Positions 1-7,424 of a stretch of DNA of 25,165 bases are shown in pieces. Below the pieces are notes generated by a model. It worked only from the letters and a program-made list of their open reading frames with translations. It had not been told where the DNA came from and made no database searches. The position numbers were made by a program, and so were the translations under genes. How positions within the stretch are numbered: the stretch's first letter is position 1; every line of letters starts with the position of its first letter. Origin of the DNA: an uncultured Peptoniphilus sp. (GTDB taxonomy: Bacteria > Bacillota > Clostridia > Tissierellales > Peptoniphilaceae); assembly GCA_946999425.1 (NCBI GenBank), contig CAMQDG010000018.1, forward strand, positions 1-25,165, written 5' to 3'.

Positions 1-415
1 TTTTTTCATCAATTCCGTATTTATAAGGGGAACCGCTAATTTGAACATTTACATCTCCTTTTAATAAAATCTTTTTATTATCAAGAAGATTCATTATTCC
101 TAAATCACATAAAAATCCAAGCATAGTTCTATTTACAGTCTCAGGATTATGACCATATATATCATGATTTCCACTTATAATATATATAGGACATGGGCTT
201 TCCATAAATATTTTAACAAAAGTTGATGCAACAGATATAGAGGTGTCGGGCCTATCAAATAAATCTCCACCATGTAAAATGTAATCTACATTTTCATCTT
301 TTGCAATTTGAAAAATTTCTCTTGTTTTATTTTCAAGAGTAAGAGGAAAGTCATCTAATCTGTTAATAGGATTAGTTCCTCTGTAATGAGTATCTGTAAA
401 ATACAAAAATTTCAC
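1..415 (-). CDS. SbcD/Mre11-like metallophosphoesterase (partial, C-terminus beyond window)
   Basis: The first 138 codons of a calcineurin-like phosphoesterase are present; the rest lies beyond the left edge. Visible metal-binding motifs are TDTH at residues 7-10, GGDLFD around 50-55 and GNHD around 82-85, the signature of SbcD/Mre11-type DNA repair nucleases and relatives. The start is GTG at 413-415, preceded four bases away by AGGTGA (420-425), which overlaps the recA stop codon; the two genes are therefore very likely co-transcribed. The N-terminus KFLYFTDTHYRGTNPINR supports this start. Family members cut DNA ends or hairpins with a SbcC/Rad50-like ATPase; whether such a partner follows cannot be seen. 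It could also be a phosphoesterase of other specificity, so no gene symbol is assigned. Confidence 0.85.
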   Translation of the reverse strand, partial: MKFLYFTDTHYRGTNPINRLDDFPLTLENKTREIFQIAKDENVDYILHGGDLFDRPDTSISVASTFVKIFMESPCPIYIISGNHDIYGHNPETVNRTMLGFLCDLGIMNLLDNKKILLKGDVNVQISGSPYKYGIDEK

Positions 416-423
416 AAAATCAC

Positions 424-1476
424 CTAAAATTCTCTATCCTTAGATTCATCTGTTTCTTCTTTTTCTTCTGTATCATCTATTTTTATTGTAGCTCTTATTT
501 TTTCTTCAAGTTCTTTTGCAAGTTCAGGATTTTTTAAAATATAATCTTTTGCATTTTCCCTTCCTTGTCCAAGTTTTATATCTCCAATACTGAACCATGC
601 TCCGGATTTATTAATTAAACCCATGTCAGTTGCCATATCAAGTATGATTCCTTCCTTTGAAATTCCTTTTCCATACATAATGTCAAATTCTGCTTGCTTA
701 AATGGAGATGCAACTTTATTTTTAGCTACCTTTACTTTAACCCTATTTCCTACCATCTCATCGCCGGACTTTAAAGTTTCAAGTCTTCTTATATCTAATC
801 TTACACTTGCATAAAACCTTAATGCACGTCCTCCCGTAGTAGTTTCTGGATTTCCAAAAGTTATCCCTATTTTTTCACGAAGTTGATTTATGAAAATTAC
901 GGCTGTATTTGACTTATTGATTGCTCCCGTAAACTTCCTTAAAGCTTGAGACATAAGTCTTGCATGTCGTCCTACGGTAGCGTCTCCCATTTCTCCATCA
1001 ATCTCAGCTTTTGGAGTTAAGGCTGCAACAGAGTCAATTATAATAACGGATACAGCATTACTTCTAATTAATGTTTCCGCTATTTCCAAAGCTTGTTCTC
1101 CTGAATCTGGTTGAGATATTATTAAATTTTGATCATCAACGCCAAGGGCTCTTGCATATTGAGGGTCAAGAGCGTGCTCTGCATCTATAAAGGCCGCAAT
1201 TCCACCTTGTTTTTGTGCCTCAGCGACTATATGAAGTGCTAAAGTTGTTTTTCCCGAACTTTCAGGACCATAAATTTCAATTATTCTTCCTTTTGGAACT
1301 CCACCTATTCCCAAAGCCATATCTAAAGATAATGCTCCTGTTGGTATAGCTTCTATATCTAACTTTGCATTGTCTCCAAGAAGCATTATAGCTCCTTTCC
1401 CAAACTGTTTTTCAATTCTTGTAACTGCATTCTCAAGAGCTTTTTGTTTATCCTTATCTTCAATATTAATTTGCAT
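424..1476 (-). CDS. recA: Recombinase RecA
   Basis: RecA forms ATP-dependent filaments on single-stranded DNA, drives strand exchange and triggers SOS cleavage of LexA. The 350-residue length is normal. Walker A GPESSGKT is at residues 70-77, the catalytic Glu is in the DAEHALDP stretch (E100), and the L2 DNA-binding loop with GNPETTTGGRALRFYAS is intact. The C-terminus is acidic (TEEKEETDESKDREF), as is usual. The ATG start is preceded by GGGAGGA inside the end of cinA; the two genes overlap by 11 bases, so translation is probably coupled. No LexA-type box lies directly upstream because that region is cinA coding sequence; any SOS control would have to act at a more distant promoter. Confidence 0.98.
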   Translation of the reverse strand: MQINIEDKDKQKALENAVTRIEKQFGKGAIMLLGDNAKLDIEAIPTGALSLDMALGIGGVPKGRIIEIYGPESSGKTTLALHIVAEAQKQGGIAAFIDAEHALDPQYARALGVDDQNLIISQPDSGEQALEIAETLIRSNAVSVIIIDSVAALTPKAEIDGEMGDATVGRHARLMSQALRKFTGAINKSNTAVIFINQLREKIGITFGNPETTTGGRALRFYASVRLDIRRLETLKSGDEMVGNRVKVKVAKNKVASPFKQAEFDIMYGKGISKEGIILDMATDMGLINKSGAWFSIGDIKLGQGRENAKDYILKNPELAKELEEKIRATIKIDDTEEKEETDESKDREF

Positions 1477-2713
1477 CTAATCCTCCCAATATTTTTATTA
1501 AATAAGCTAAAATTTGATCTACACTAATTCTTTGTATCTCTCTTCTATTTCCTAATAAATTAAAACCATAATCGTAAAATTTATCTCTATATAATATACC
1601 TATATATACCTCGCCGATCTTGCCAATACTTGGATTGGGACCAGCTTCACCGGTAACTGATACACATATATCTGCTTGGCTTATATTTTTTAATCCATAA
1701 ACCATTTCTTTGGCAACCTGTGGACTCACAACCTTATATTTTTTTATACTTTCATCACTTACACCTAATATTTTTATTTTAGTATCATTTGAATAAGTAA
1801 CAAAAGATTCTTTAAGTACATTTGATGCTCCTGGCACAGAGGTTATTTGGCTGACCAATAGTCCCCCTGTCATAGACTCTGCGAAAGAAATTGTATAGTT
1901 ATTTTCTTTTAAAATTCTAACTAAGGTCTGAGTTGGATTTTCATTGTCTGAAAAATAATATCCTTTAAATTCTTTTCTTAATTTTAAATATATGTTATCA
2001 GCTTTTTCTTTTAATTCATTTTGATTCTTTCCATAGCAAATAATATCCACTTCCGTATGGCTTGATTTTGCATAGGTATTAATCTGACAATTTTCATCTG
2101 TTAAGTTTAATTTTCTTATACGCTTTTCTGTAGAGGCCTCTCCAAGTAAAATGCAATTCAAACTTCTTTTTTCTATGAAAAATTTTGTATTTATATAATT
2201 GCTAAAATTTTCTTCAACTATTGCTTTAAATTCTTTTGGAGGACCTGGAAGGATAAAAATTTTATTGTTATCTATTTCAATAAGTTCTCCAGGAGCAAGT
2301 CCTACAGAATTATTTAATATTTTTGATCCTTCAATAACATAAGTTTGTTTTAAGGCTGAATCATAAAGTTTTCTTCCTAAACTTTCATAATATTTTTTTA
2401 AATGTTCTATGAGTTTTTCGTCAGCTTTAATTTTTAAGCCTAAAACTTCAGCAAGAGTTTCTTTAGTTATATCATCTTCAGTTGGTCCTAAACCTCCTGA
2501 TAAAAAAATATACTCAGACCTTTTCATAGCCCTTTTTAAAGCATTGGAAATGTCTTCTCTATTATCTCCAACTGCACTTAGATATGAAACCCTAACTCCT
2601 AAACTGAAAAGTTTTTTTAAAAGATAATTTGAATTTGTATCAAGGGTATCACCCCTTAATATTTCATCTCCAACTGCTATTATCTCTCCTCTTGCAAAAT
2701 TACATGTTTTCAA
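1466..2713 (-). CDS. cinA: CinA-like protein (nicotinamide-nucleotide amidohydrolase / competence-damage protein)
   Basis: This is a two-domain CinA of 415 residues. The N-terminal molybdopterin-binding-like (COG1058) domain contains GDEILRGDTLDTNS and the SGGLGPTEDDITKE motif. The C-terminal NMN deamidase domain begins near residue 270 with ISFAESMTGGLL and contains SVTGEAGPNPSIGKIGEVYIG. The enzyme recycles pyridine nucleotides by converting NMN to NaMN; the N-terminal domain has been linked to ADP-ribose pyrophosphatase activity. The start is TTG (2711-2713), seven bases after AGAGGTA (2721-2727). It overlaps the end of pgsA by 14 bases. The pgsA-cinA-recA order is classical for Firmicutes and links this gene to recA expression. 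Confidence 0.95.
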   Translation of the reverse strand: MKTCNFARGEIIAVGDEILRGDTLDTNSNYLLKKLFSLGVRVSYLSAVGDNREDISNALKRAMKRSEYIFLSGGLGPTEDDITKETLAEVLGLKIKADEKLIEHLKKYYESLGRKLYDSALKQTYVIEGSKILNNSVGLAPGELIEIDNNKIFILPGPPKEFKAIVEENFSNYINTKFFIEKRSLNCILLGEASTEKRIRKLNLTDENCQINTYAKSSHTEVDIICYGKNQNELKEKADNIYLKLRKEFKGYYFSDNENPTQTLVRILKENNYTISFAESMTGGLLVSQITSVPGASNVLKESFVTYSNDTKIKILGVSDESIKKYKVVSPQVAKEMVYGLKNISQADICVSVTGEAGPNPSIGKIGEVYIGILYRDKFYDYGFNLLGNRREIQRISVDQILAYLIKILGGLDAN

Positions 2714-3230
2714 GATCCAATACCTCTTTATTTTTTACCATATAGTCAACTGCAGAAATAATTGTAAAAAACAGTGAAATATAAAATAAAATTAAACCTG
2801 TTTTATATAAAATAGGTAATCCTATTAACATTAATATAACAGCAACAAGTTGAGTTGCGGTTTTTATTTTTCCAAGACTTCCTGCTGCAATTGTTATATT
2901 CATAGATGCTGCAATTATTCTAAAACCTGTTATAGCAAATTCTCTTGCAATAATAATTATTACTGCCCACGCAGGAATATCTCCCATTTCACAAAAAATA
3001 ATTATTGCAGAACATACTAAAATTTTATCAGCAAGAGGATCTGCAAATTTTCCAAAATTAGTTACCAAGTTGTTTTTTCTTGCCAAGTATCCATCTAAAA
3101 AATCTGTAAATGAAGCTAAGCAAAATACAATTGTTGCAATAATTCTAAATTCTTGTCCCAGGTACATTAAAATAACAAAAACAGGCACAAGTAAAATTCT
3201 TAAAAAAGTTAATTTATTTGGTAGATTCAT
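2700..3230 (-). CDS. pgsA: CDP-diacylglycerol--glycerol-3-phosphate 3-phosphatidyltransferase
   Basis: PgsA makes phosphatidylglycerol phosphate, the committed step to anionic phospholipids, in the cytoplasmic membrane. The full CDP-alcohol phosphotransferase signature DG-x2-AR-x8-G-x3-D-x3-D is present: DGYLAR, then G of FGKF, then the DPLAD pair. The 176-residue length and hydrophobic segments separated by short loops fit the family. The N-terminus NLPNKLTFLRILLVPVFV is typical of PgsA. The ATG start follows AGGGGGA and overlaps the end of rimO by 17 bases. Its substrate is produced by CdsA, encoded about 21 kb upstream in the same window. Confidence 0.96.
   Translation of the reverse strand: MNLPNKLTFLRILLVPVFVILMYLGQEFRIIATIVFCLASFTDFLDGYLARKNNLVTNFGKFADPLADKILVCSAIIIFCEMGDIPAWAVIIIIAREFAITGFRIIAASMNITIAAGSLGKIKTATQLVAVILMLIGLPILYKTGLILFYISLFFTIISAVDYMVKNKEVLDLENM
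2721..2727 (-). promoter_or_regulatory. Ribosome binding site that fixes the TTG start of cinA
   Basis: AGAGGTA, within the end of pgsA, lies seven bases before TTG at 2711-2713. The nearby out-of-frame ATG at 2704-2706 is the last sense codon of pgsA. Confidence 0.75.
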
Positions 3231-4545
3231 AACATTCCCCTATTAAATCGTATTCTATTGAATCAGTAATTTTAACATCAACAAAAGAATTAATATTAAG
3301 TTCCTTTTCAGAACTTATATAAGTTACACCATCTATCTCAGGTGCATCCATATAAGTTCTTCCACTATAAGTAGTTTCATCAATTTTCTCTTCAACTAAA
3401 ACCTCTAAAACTTCTCCTACTTTTTCAGATAGAGAGTTAGCTGAAATGTCAGCCTGAATTTCCATAATTTCTTCAAGCCTTTTTCTTTTTATTTCCTCAT
3501 CAACTTGATTTTTCATAGAATAAGCAGGTGTTCCCTCTTCTCTTGAATAAGTAAAAACTCCAACTTTATCAAACTTTGACTTTTCAATAAATGTTTTTAA
3601 AATCTCAAAATCTTCATCAGTTTCAGATGGAAAACCTACAATAAAAGTTGTTCTTATTATCATATCAGGAATTCTATCTCTTAATTTTTTAATTAAATTT
3701 TCTATATCTTCCTGATTAGTTTTTCTATTCATTAATTTTAAAATTCTGTTACTAATGTGCTGAAGAGGAATATCTGCATATTTTACAAGTTTTTTATTAC
3801 TTTTAAACTCTTCTATTAAATCATCTTTAAAATTATCCGGATATAAATATAAAACTCTAATCCATTTTAATTTTTTAATTTTTGATATTTCTTTTATTAA
3901 ATCTGTTAACTTATAATCATTATATAAATCTATTCCATAATCCGTTGTATTTTGAGCTATTAATATAATTTCTCTTGCCCCATTTTCAACAAGATATTCC
4001 ACTTCTTTATATATGTTTTCAATCTTTCTCGACCTATTTTTTCCTCTTAACTTAGGAATGATACAGTAGGTACAAAAATTATTACATCCTTCTGAAATTT
4101 TAACATATTCAGTAATTTTTATTTCTTTTGGATCCTTATATGCACCTTCAGTGTACTCAACATTTATATTTCCTATAAAAATAGGTCTTTGATTATTATA
4201 TAAATCATCTAAAGCTTCATTTATAAGATTAATATTTCCTGTTCCTATTATGCCATCAATTTCTGGGATACTTTCTAAAAGTTCGTCTTTATACCTTTGA
4301 GCAAGGCAACCTGCTAAAAGTACTTTCTTTTCAGAATCCTTTTTCATTTGGCATGCTTCTAAAATAATATCTATAGATTCTTCCTTTGCAGAATCTATAA
4401 ATCCGCAAGTGTTTACAACTATAACATCAGCTTCAATAGAGCTATTAGTTGTTATATATTTTTTTGTATCTAAAATTGAATTCATTACTGAAGTATCAAC
4501 CTCATTTTTTGAACAACCTAAAGTTACAAAATTTATTTTTTTCAT
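3214..4545 (-). CDS. rimO: Ribosomal protein uS12 methylthiotransferase RimO
   Basis: RimO is a radical-SAM methylthiotransferase that modifies a conserved Asp of ribosomal protein S12. The N-terminal UPF0004 domain carries three cluster cysteines in GCSKN, NTCGF and AGCLAQRY. The radical-SAM motif C-x3-C-x2-C is CNNFCTYC, followed by IIPKLRGKNRSR. A TRAM-like C-terminus with YSGRTYMDAPEIDG ends the protein, a phrase typical of RimO rather than MiaB. I choose the ATG at 4543-4545 (443 residues) rather than an in-frame TTG four codons earlier: that TTG overlaps the ribosome binding site GGGAGA (4550-4555), which is well placed for the ATG. It lies 12 bases after ftsK. Confidence 0.95.
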   Translation of the reverse strand: MKKINFVTLGCSKNEVDTSVMNSILDTKKYITTNSSIEADVIVVNTCGFIDSAKEESIDIILEACQMKKDSEKKVLLAGCLAQRYKDELLESIPEIDGIIGTGNINLINEALDDLYNNQRPIFIGNINVEYTEGAYKDPKEIKITEYVKISEGCNNFCTYCIIPKLRGKNRSRKIENIYKEVEYLVENGAREIILIAQNTTDYGIDLYNDYKLTDLIKEISKIKKLKWIRVLYLYPDNFKDDLIEEFKSNKKLVKYADIPLQHISNRILKLMNRKTNQEDIENLIKKLRDRIPDMIIRTTFIVGFPSETDEDFEILKTFIEKSKFDKVGVFTYSREEGTPAYSMKNQVDEEIKRKRLEEIMEIQADISANSLSEKVGEVLEVLVEEKIDETTYSGRTYMDAPEIDGVTYISSEKELNINSFVDVKITDSIEYDLIGECYESTK

Positions 4546-4557
4546 CAAATCTCCCAA

Positions 4558-6891
4558 CTATTTTTCATATTGTTTCAAAAATTCTTCCATTTCTTCATTA
4601 GTCATAATTATGGCCCTTGGCTTTGAACCTTCATGAGGACCTATTATTCCACTTTCTTCCATTTGGTCTACTATTCGTGCCGCTCTTGAATATCCTACTT
4701 TAAGTTTTCTTTGTAGAAATGATATAGATGCCTGTTCATCTGTTAAAACATATTTTACGGCACTTAAAAATAGCGGATCTCTATCTTTTTCTATCTCTTT
4801 TTTCTTTTGTATTTCTTCTATAACTTTATTTCTGTCTTCTTCTAATTCTTCTGAATTAACCCTAACAAAATCTATTACACGTTCAACTTCTTCATCTGAT
4901 ATAAAAGCACCTTGAATTCTCTTGGGCTTAGAATAAAATCCTGGATAGAATAACATATCTCCTTTTCCTAAGAGTTTCTCAGCCCCACCCATATCAAGTA
5001 TGGTTCTTGAATCAACTGATGAGGAGACTGAAAAAGCTATTCTTGATGGGATATTTGCTTTTATTGTTCCTGTAATGACGTCAACAGATGGTCTTTGGGT
5101 TGCTATTATTAAATATATCCCTGCCGCTCTTGCCATTTGTGCAAGCCTTGCAATATAATCTTCAACTTCATTTGAAGCTACCATCATAAGGTCTGCTAAT
5201 TCATCTACAATTACAACAATTTTTGGTAAAATTTCACCATCATTTGCAAGCATTTTTTTATTATATCCTTGAATATCACGAACGGCATTTTCAGCAAAAG
5301 CTTTGTATCTTTTTTCCATTTCATCAACTGCCCAATTTAAAGCATAAGCAGCTTTTTTAGGATTTGTTACTACCGGTATTAAAAGATGGGGTATTCCATT
5401 GTATATTGAAAGTTCCACAACTTTTGGATCAATTAATACAAGCCTTACATCTTTAGGAGAAGATTTATAGATTATGCTTGTTATAATTCCATTTATACAA
5501 ACAGATTTACCACTTCCTGTAGCTCCTGCAATAAGCAAATGAGGCATTTTGTCTATTGATGAAATAATATTTTTCCCAGAAACATCTTTTCCTAAAGTTA
5601 AAGGTAATTGACTTTCTAAATTTTTAAATTCATTAGAGTCAATCATCTCCCTTAAGGTAACTGAAGCCTTCTTTTTATTTGGAACCTCTATTCCTACAAC
5701 AGATTTACCAGGTATGGGTGCCTCTATTCTAATATCAGAACTTGCTAAGCTAAGGGCTAAATTATCACTTAAAGAAACAATTTTACTAAGTCTTACTCCT
5801 GGAGAAGGTTCCAATTCATAACAAGTTATAGTAGGTCCCTTGTTAATAGCTGTAATTTTTGATTCTATTCCAAAATTTGCCATTGTTTCTTCAATGACTG
5901 CTTTATTTTTTAAAATTTCATCATTATTTTCTTTATTTTTATCTGAAGAAAAATCTAAAAGCTCTAAAGGAGGAAATACATATTCTTTTTCCTCTTCTAT
6001 TAGCTCAAAATTTTCCTCATCTCTATATTCTTCATCAGAATTTTCATTCCCTATATCTTTAGTGTTATTATCTTCAATAATATTTTTATTTACGGATTCC
6101 TTATTAACCTTTTCTTTTTCATTAGTTTCATTATATTCTGAATCGAAAATTTCTTCCGGTTTGTCTTTCCTGTCATTAAAGTCGTTTATTTTAACTTCAG
6201 TAAAATCTTCAATACTTACATCACTGTCATCATTATTTAAATTAACTTTCTTTTTTTTATAAGTCTTTTCTTTTTTTATCTTTTTAGCTTCTTTTTTTAC
6301 TAAATTATGCTCTCTTTGAATTTTTAATTTTGTAACAAAATTTTGAAATTTATTTGAAATAAAATTAAAAGTTTTTTTAATATGGGATAAATTAAAAGAA
6401 AAAGTCCAAAATAAAGTACCAAGTATAATTAAGCTTGTTAAAACATAAGATCCAAGGGTACCAAATAATTTATACATGAAAAAGCCGAAAGTAGCTCCGA
6501 TTATTCCACCACCTTTTCCAACAGTCGCATATTCTGAAGAAAGGTTTATTCTCTCAATTAAAGTTAGATTCTGGCCTTTATTTACATCAAATAAAATAAG
6601 CACGCATATTAAAAGAATAAATGATGAAAAAATATATTTTTTTGAATTTTCTTTTAAATTTTCTATTACTAAAGTAAATCCGATAAAAATAATAAATAAG
6701 GATAAAATAAAATTTGCCCCTCCACTAAAATAAGAAAAAACTCTATAAAGCAAATCCCCTATAATACCCATCTTGTCTGAAAAAATACTTATAAATGAAA
6801 TTAAACCAAGTAGAATTAAAAGAATGCCTATTAATTCTGAACTTGGTGAATTATTTTTCTTTTTAGTCTTTCTTTTGCGTGTTTTATTCAT
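4558..6891 (-). CDS. ftsK: DNA translocase FtsK/SpoIIIE
   Basis: FtsK/SpoIIIE pumps chromosomal DNA through the closing septum. The 777-residue protein has an N-terminal basic stretch (NKTRKRKTKKK), four to five predicted transmembrane helices between about residues 18 and 166, and a charged low-complexity linker (about 200-305). A RecA-like motor follows with Walker A AGATGSGKS (455-463), Walker B IVVIVDELADL (about 557-567) and ATQRPSVDVITG. The C-terminal gamma winged helix (about 708-777) reads SFLQRKLKVGYSRAARIVDQ, the DNA-sequence-reading domain. The ATG follows AGAGGTGG closely. A promoter and a 54-base gap precede it, so it is likely first in the ftsK-rimO-pgsA-cinA-recA unit. Confidence 0.97.
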   Translation of the reverse strand: MNKTRKRKTKKKNNSPSSELIGILLILLGLISFISIFSDKMGIIGDLLYRVFSYFSGGANFILSLFIIFIGFTLVIENLKENSKKYIFSSFILLICVLILFDVNKGQNLTLIERINLSSEYATVGKGGGIIGATFGFFMYKLFGTLGSYVLTSLIILGTLFWTFSFNLSHIKKTFNFISNKFQNFVTKLKIQREHNLVKKEAKKIKKEKTYKKKKVNLNNDDSDVSIEDFTEVKINDFNDRKDKPEEIFDSEYNETNEKEKVNKESVNKNIIEDNNTKDIGNENSDEEYRDEENFELIEEEKEYVFPPLELLDFSSDKNKENNDEILKNKAVIEETMANFGIESKITAINKGPTITCYELEPSPGVRLSKIVSLSDNLALSLASSDIRIEAPIPGKSVVGIEVPNKKKASVTLREMIDSNEFKNLESQLPLTLGKDVSGKNIISSIDKMPHLLIAGATGSGKSVCINGIITSIIYKSSPKDVRLVLIDPKVVELSIYNGIPHLLIPVVTNPKKAAYALNWAVDEMEKRYKAFAENAVRDIQGYNKKMLANDGEILPKIVVIVDELADLMMVASNEVEDYIARLAQMARAAGIYLIIATQRPSVDVITGTIKANIPSRIAFSVSSSVDSRTILDMGGAEKLLGKGDMLFYPGFYSKPKRIQGAFISDEEVERVIDFVRVNSEELEEDRNKVIEEIQKKKEIEKDRDPLFLSAVKYVLTDEQASISFLQRKLKVGYSRAARIVDQMEESGIIGPHEGSKPRAIIMTNEEMEEFLKQYEK

Positions 6892-6908
6892 CTTCCACCT
6901 CTTGTTAA

Positions 6909-6936
6909 ATTATAACATACTTTTTAAGATAAACAA
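6909..6936 (-). promoter_or_regulatory. Candidate SigA-type promoter for the ftsK operon
   Basis: On the minus strand a -35 TTGTTT (6931-6936), a 16-base spacer and a perfect -10 TATAAT (6909-6914) are seen; the -10 is preceded by TG plus one base (extended -10). The expected start of transcription near 6902 falls on the first base of the ftsK ribosome binding site, giving a leader of only about 11 bases. A 14-base core, TATGTTATAATTTA, is shared with the rimP promoter at 17588-17615. Confidence 0.7.
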
Positions 6937-6944
6937 ACGTTTGT
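6933..6944. promoter_or_regulatory. 12-bp perfect palindrome, possible operator
   Basis: ACAAACGTTTGT is a perfect inverted repeat just downstream of the dut stop codon and overlapping the -35 of the ftsK promoter. It has no loop and no following U-run, so it is not a terminator. It does not match the Firmicutes LexA box, which needs GAAC and GTTC separated by four bases. A regulator-binding role is an inference from position alone. Confidence 0.3.
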
Positions 6945-6945
6945 A

Positions 6946-7377
6946 TTATACTCCCGTATGTCCAAACCCTCCTTGAGAACGGTCTGTAGAGGATAGTTCA
7001 TCAACAAGTTCTACTTGGGCTCTTTCATATTTAATAAATACTATTTGAGCTATCCTATCCCCATTTTCAATTACTATATCTTCTTTTCCAAGATTAATTA
7101 AAATAACTTTTAATTCTCCCCTATAATCTGAATCAATTGTTCCTATGCCATTAGGCAGTGAAAGACCTTTTTTTAAAGCAAGACCTGAGCGAGCTCTAAC
7201 TTGACCTTCATATCCCTCAGGTATTTCAAGAAAAATCCCAGTTGGAACCAATACCCTGTCTAAAGGTTTAATAATAATAGTTTCATCTAAATTTGCACGA
7301 AGATCCATGCCACTTGAACCCTTAGTTTCATATTTTGGAATCTCATTTTTACTTTTATTTATAATTTTAACTTTCAT
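6946..7377 (-). CDS. dut: Deoxyuridine 5'-triphosphate nucleotidohydrolase (dUTPase)
   Basis: The trimeric dUTPase hydrolyses dUTP to dUMP and pyrophosphate, keeping uracil out of DNA and feeding dTMP synthesis. All five family motifs are visible: SGMDLRANL, RSGLALKKGLS, GTIDSDYRGELKV (with the catalytic Asp), GDRIAQIVF, and the C-terminal TDRSQGGFGHTGV arm. I start it at the ATG 7375-7377 (143 residues), preceded five bases away by GGAGG (7383-7387). Two earlier in-frame ATGs are rejected: one overlaps that GGAGG and the other lies inside the terminator after pnp. It stands between pnp and ftsK with a terminator directly upstream and no separate promoter that I can see. Confidence 0.95.
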   Translation of the reverse strand: MKVKIINKSKNEIPKYETKGSSGMDLRANLDETIIIKPLDRVLVPTGIFLEIPEGYEGQVRARSGLALKKGLSLPNGIGTIDSDYRGELKVILINLGKEDIVIENGDRIAQIVFIKYERAQVELVDELSSTDRSQGGFGHTGV

Positions 7378-7389
7378 TTTTTCCTCCAT

Positions 7390-7415
7390 AAAAAAAGCAT
7401 GAACTTGGTTCATGC
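7390..7415 (-). terminator. Intrinsic terminator after pnp, abutting the dut ribosome binding site
   Basis: On the minus strand GCATGAAC, loop CAA, GTTCATGC forms an 8-bp perfect stem (7408-7415 with 7397-7404) followed by seven T residues (7390-7396). It begins ten bases after the pnp stop codon. Its T-run ends only two bases before the GGAGG of dut. Confidence 0.9.
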
Positions 7416-7424
7416 CTATTTTAA

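Noticed and set aside
5840..6262. Plus-strand open frame of 140 codons opposite ftsK, and other plus-strand frames
   Set aside because: They are antisense shadows of well-identified minus-strand genes, with low-complexity Ser/Phe/Leu-rich products arising from the linker and AT-rich codons, and no ribosome binding sites of note.
7401..7411. GAAC-TTG-GTTC, resembling a LexA/SOS box upstream of dut
   Set aside because: The half-sites are separated by three bases, not four, and they form the stem of an obvious intrinsic terminator.
7378..7413. Longer dut reading frame starting at ATG 7411-7413
   Set aside because: That ATG is in the terminator stem after pnp and has no ribosome binding site; the ATG at 7375-7377 has GGAGG five bases upstream and begins the conserved dUTPase sequence.
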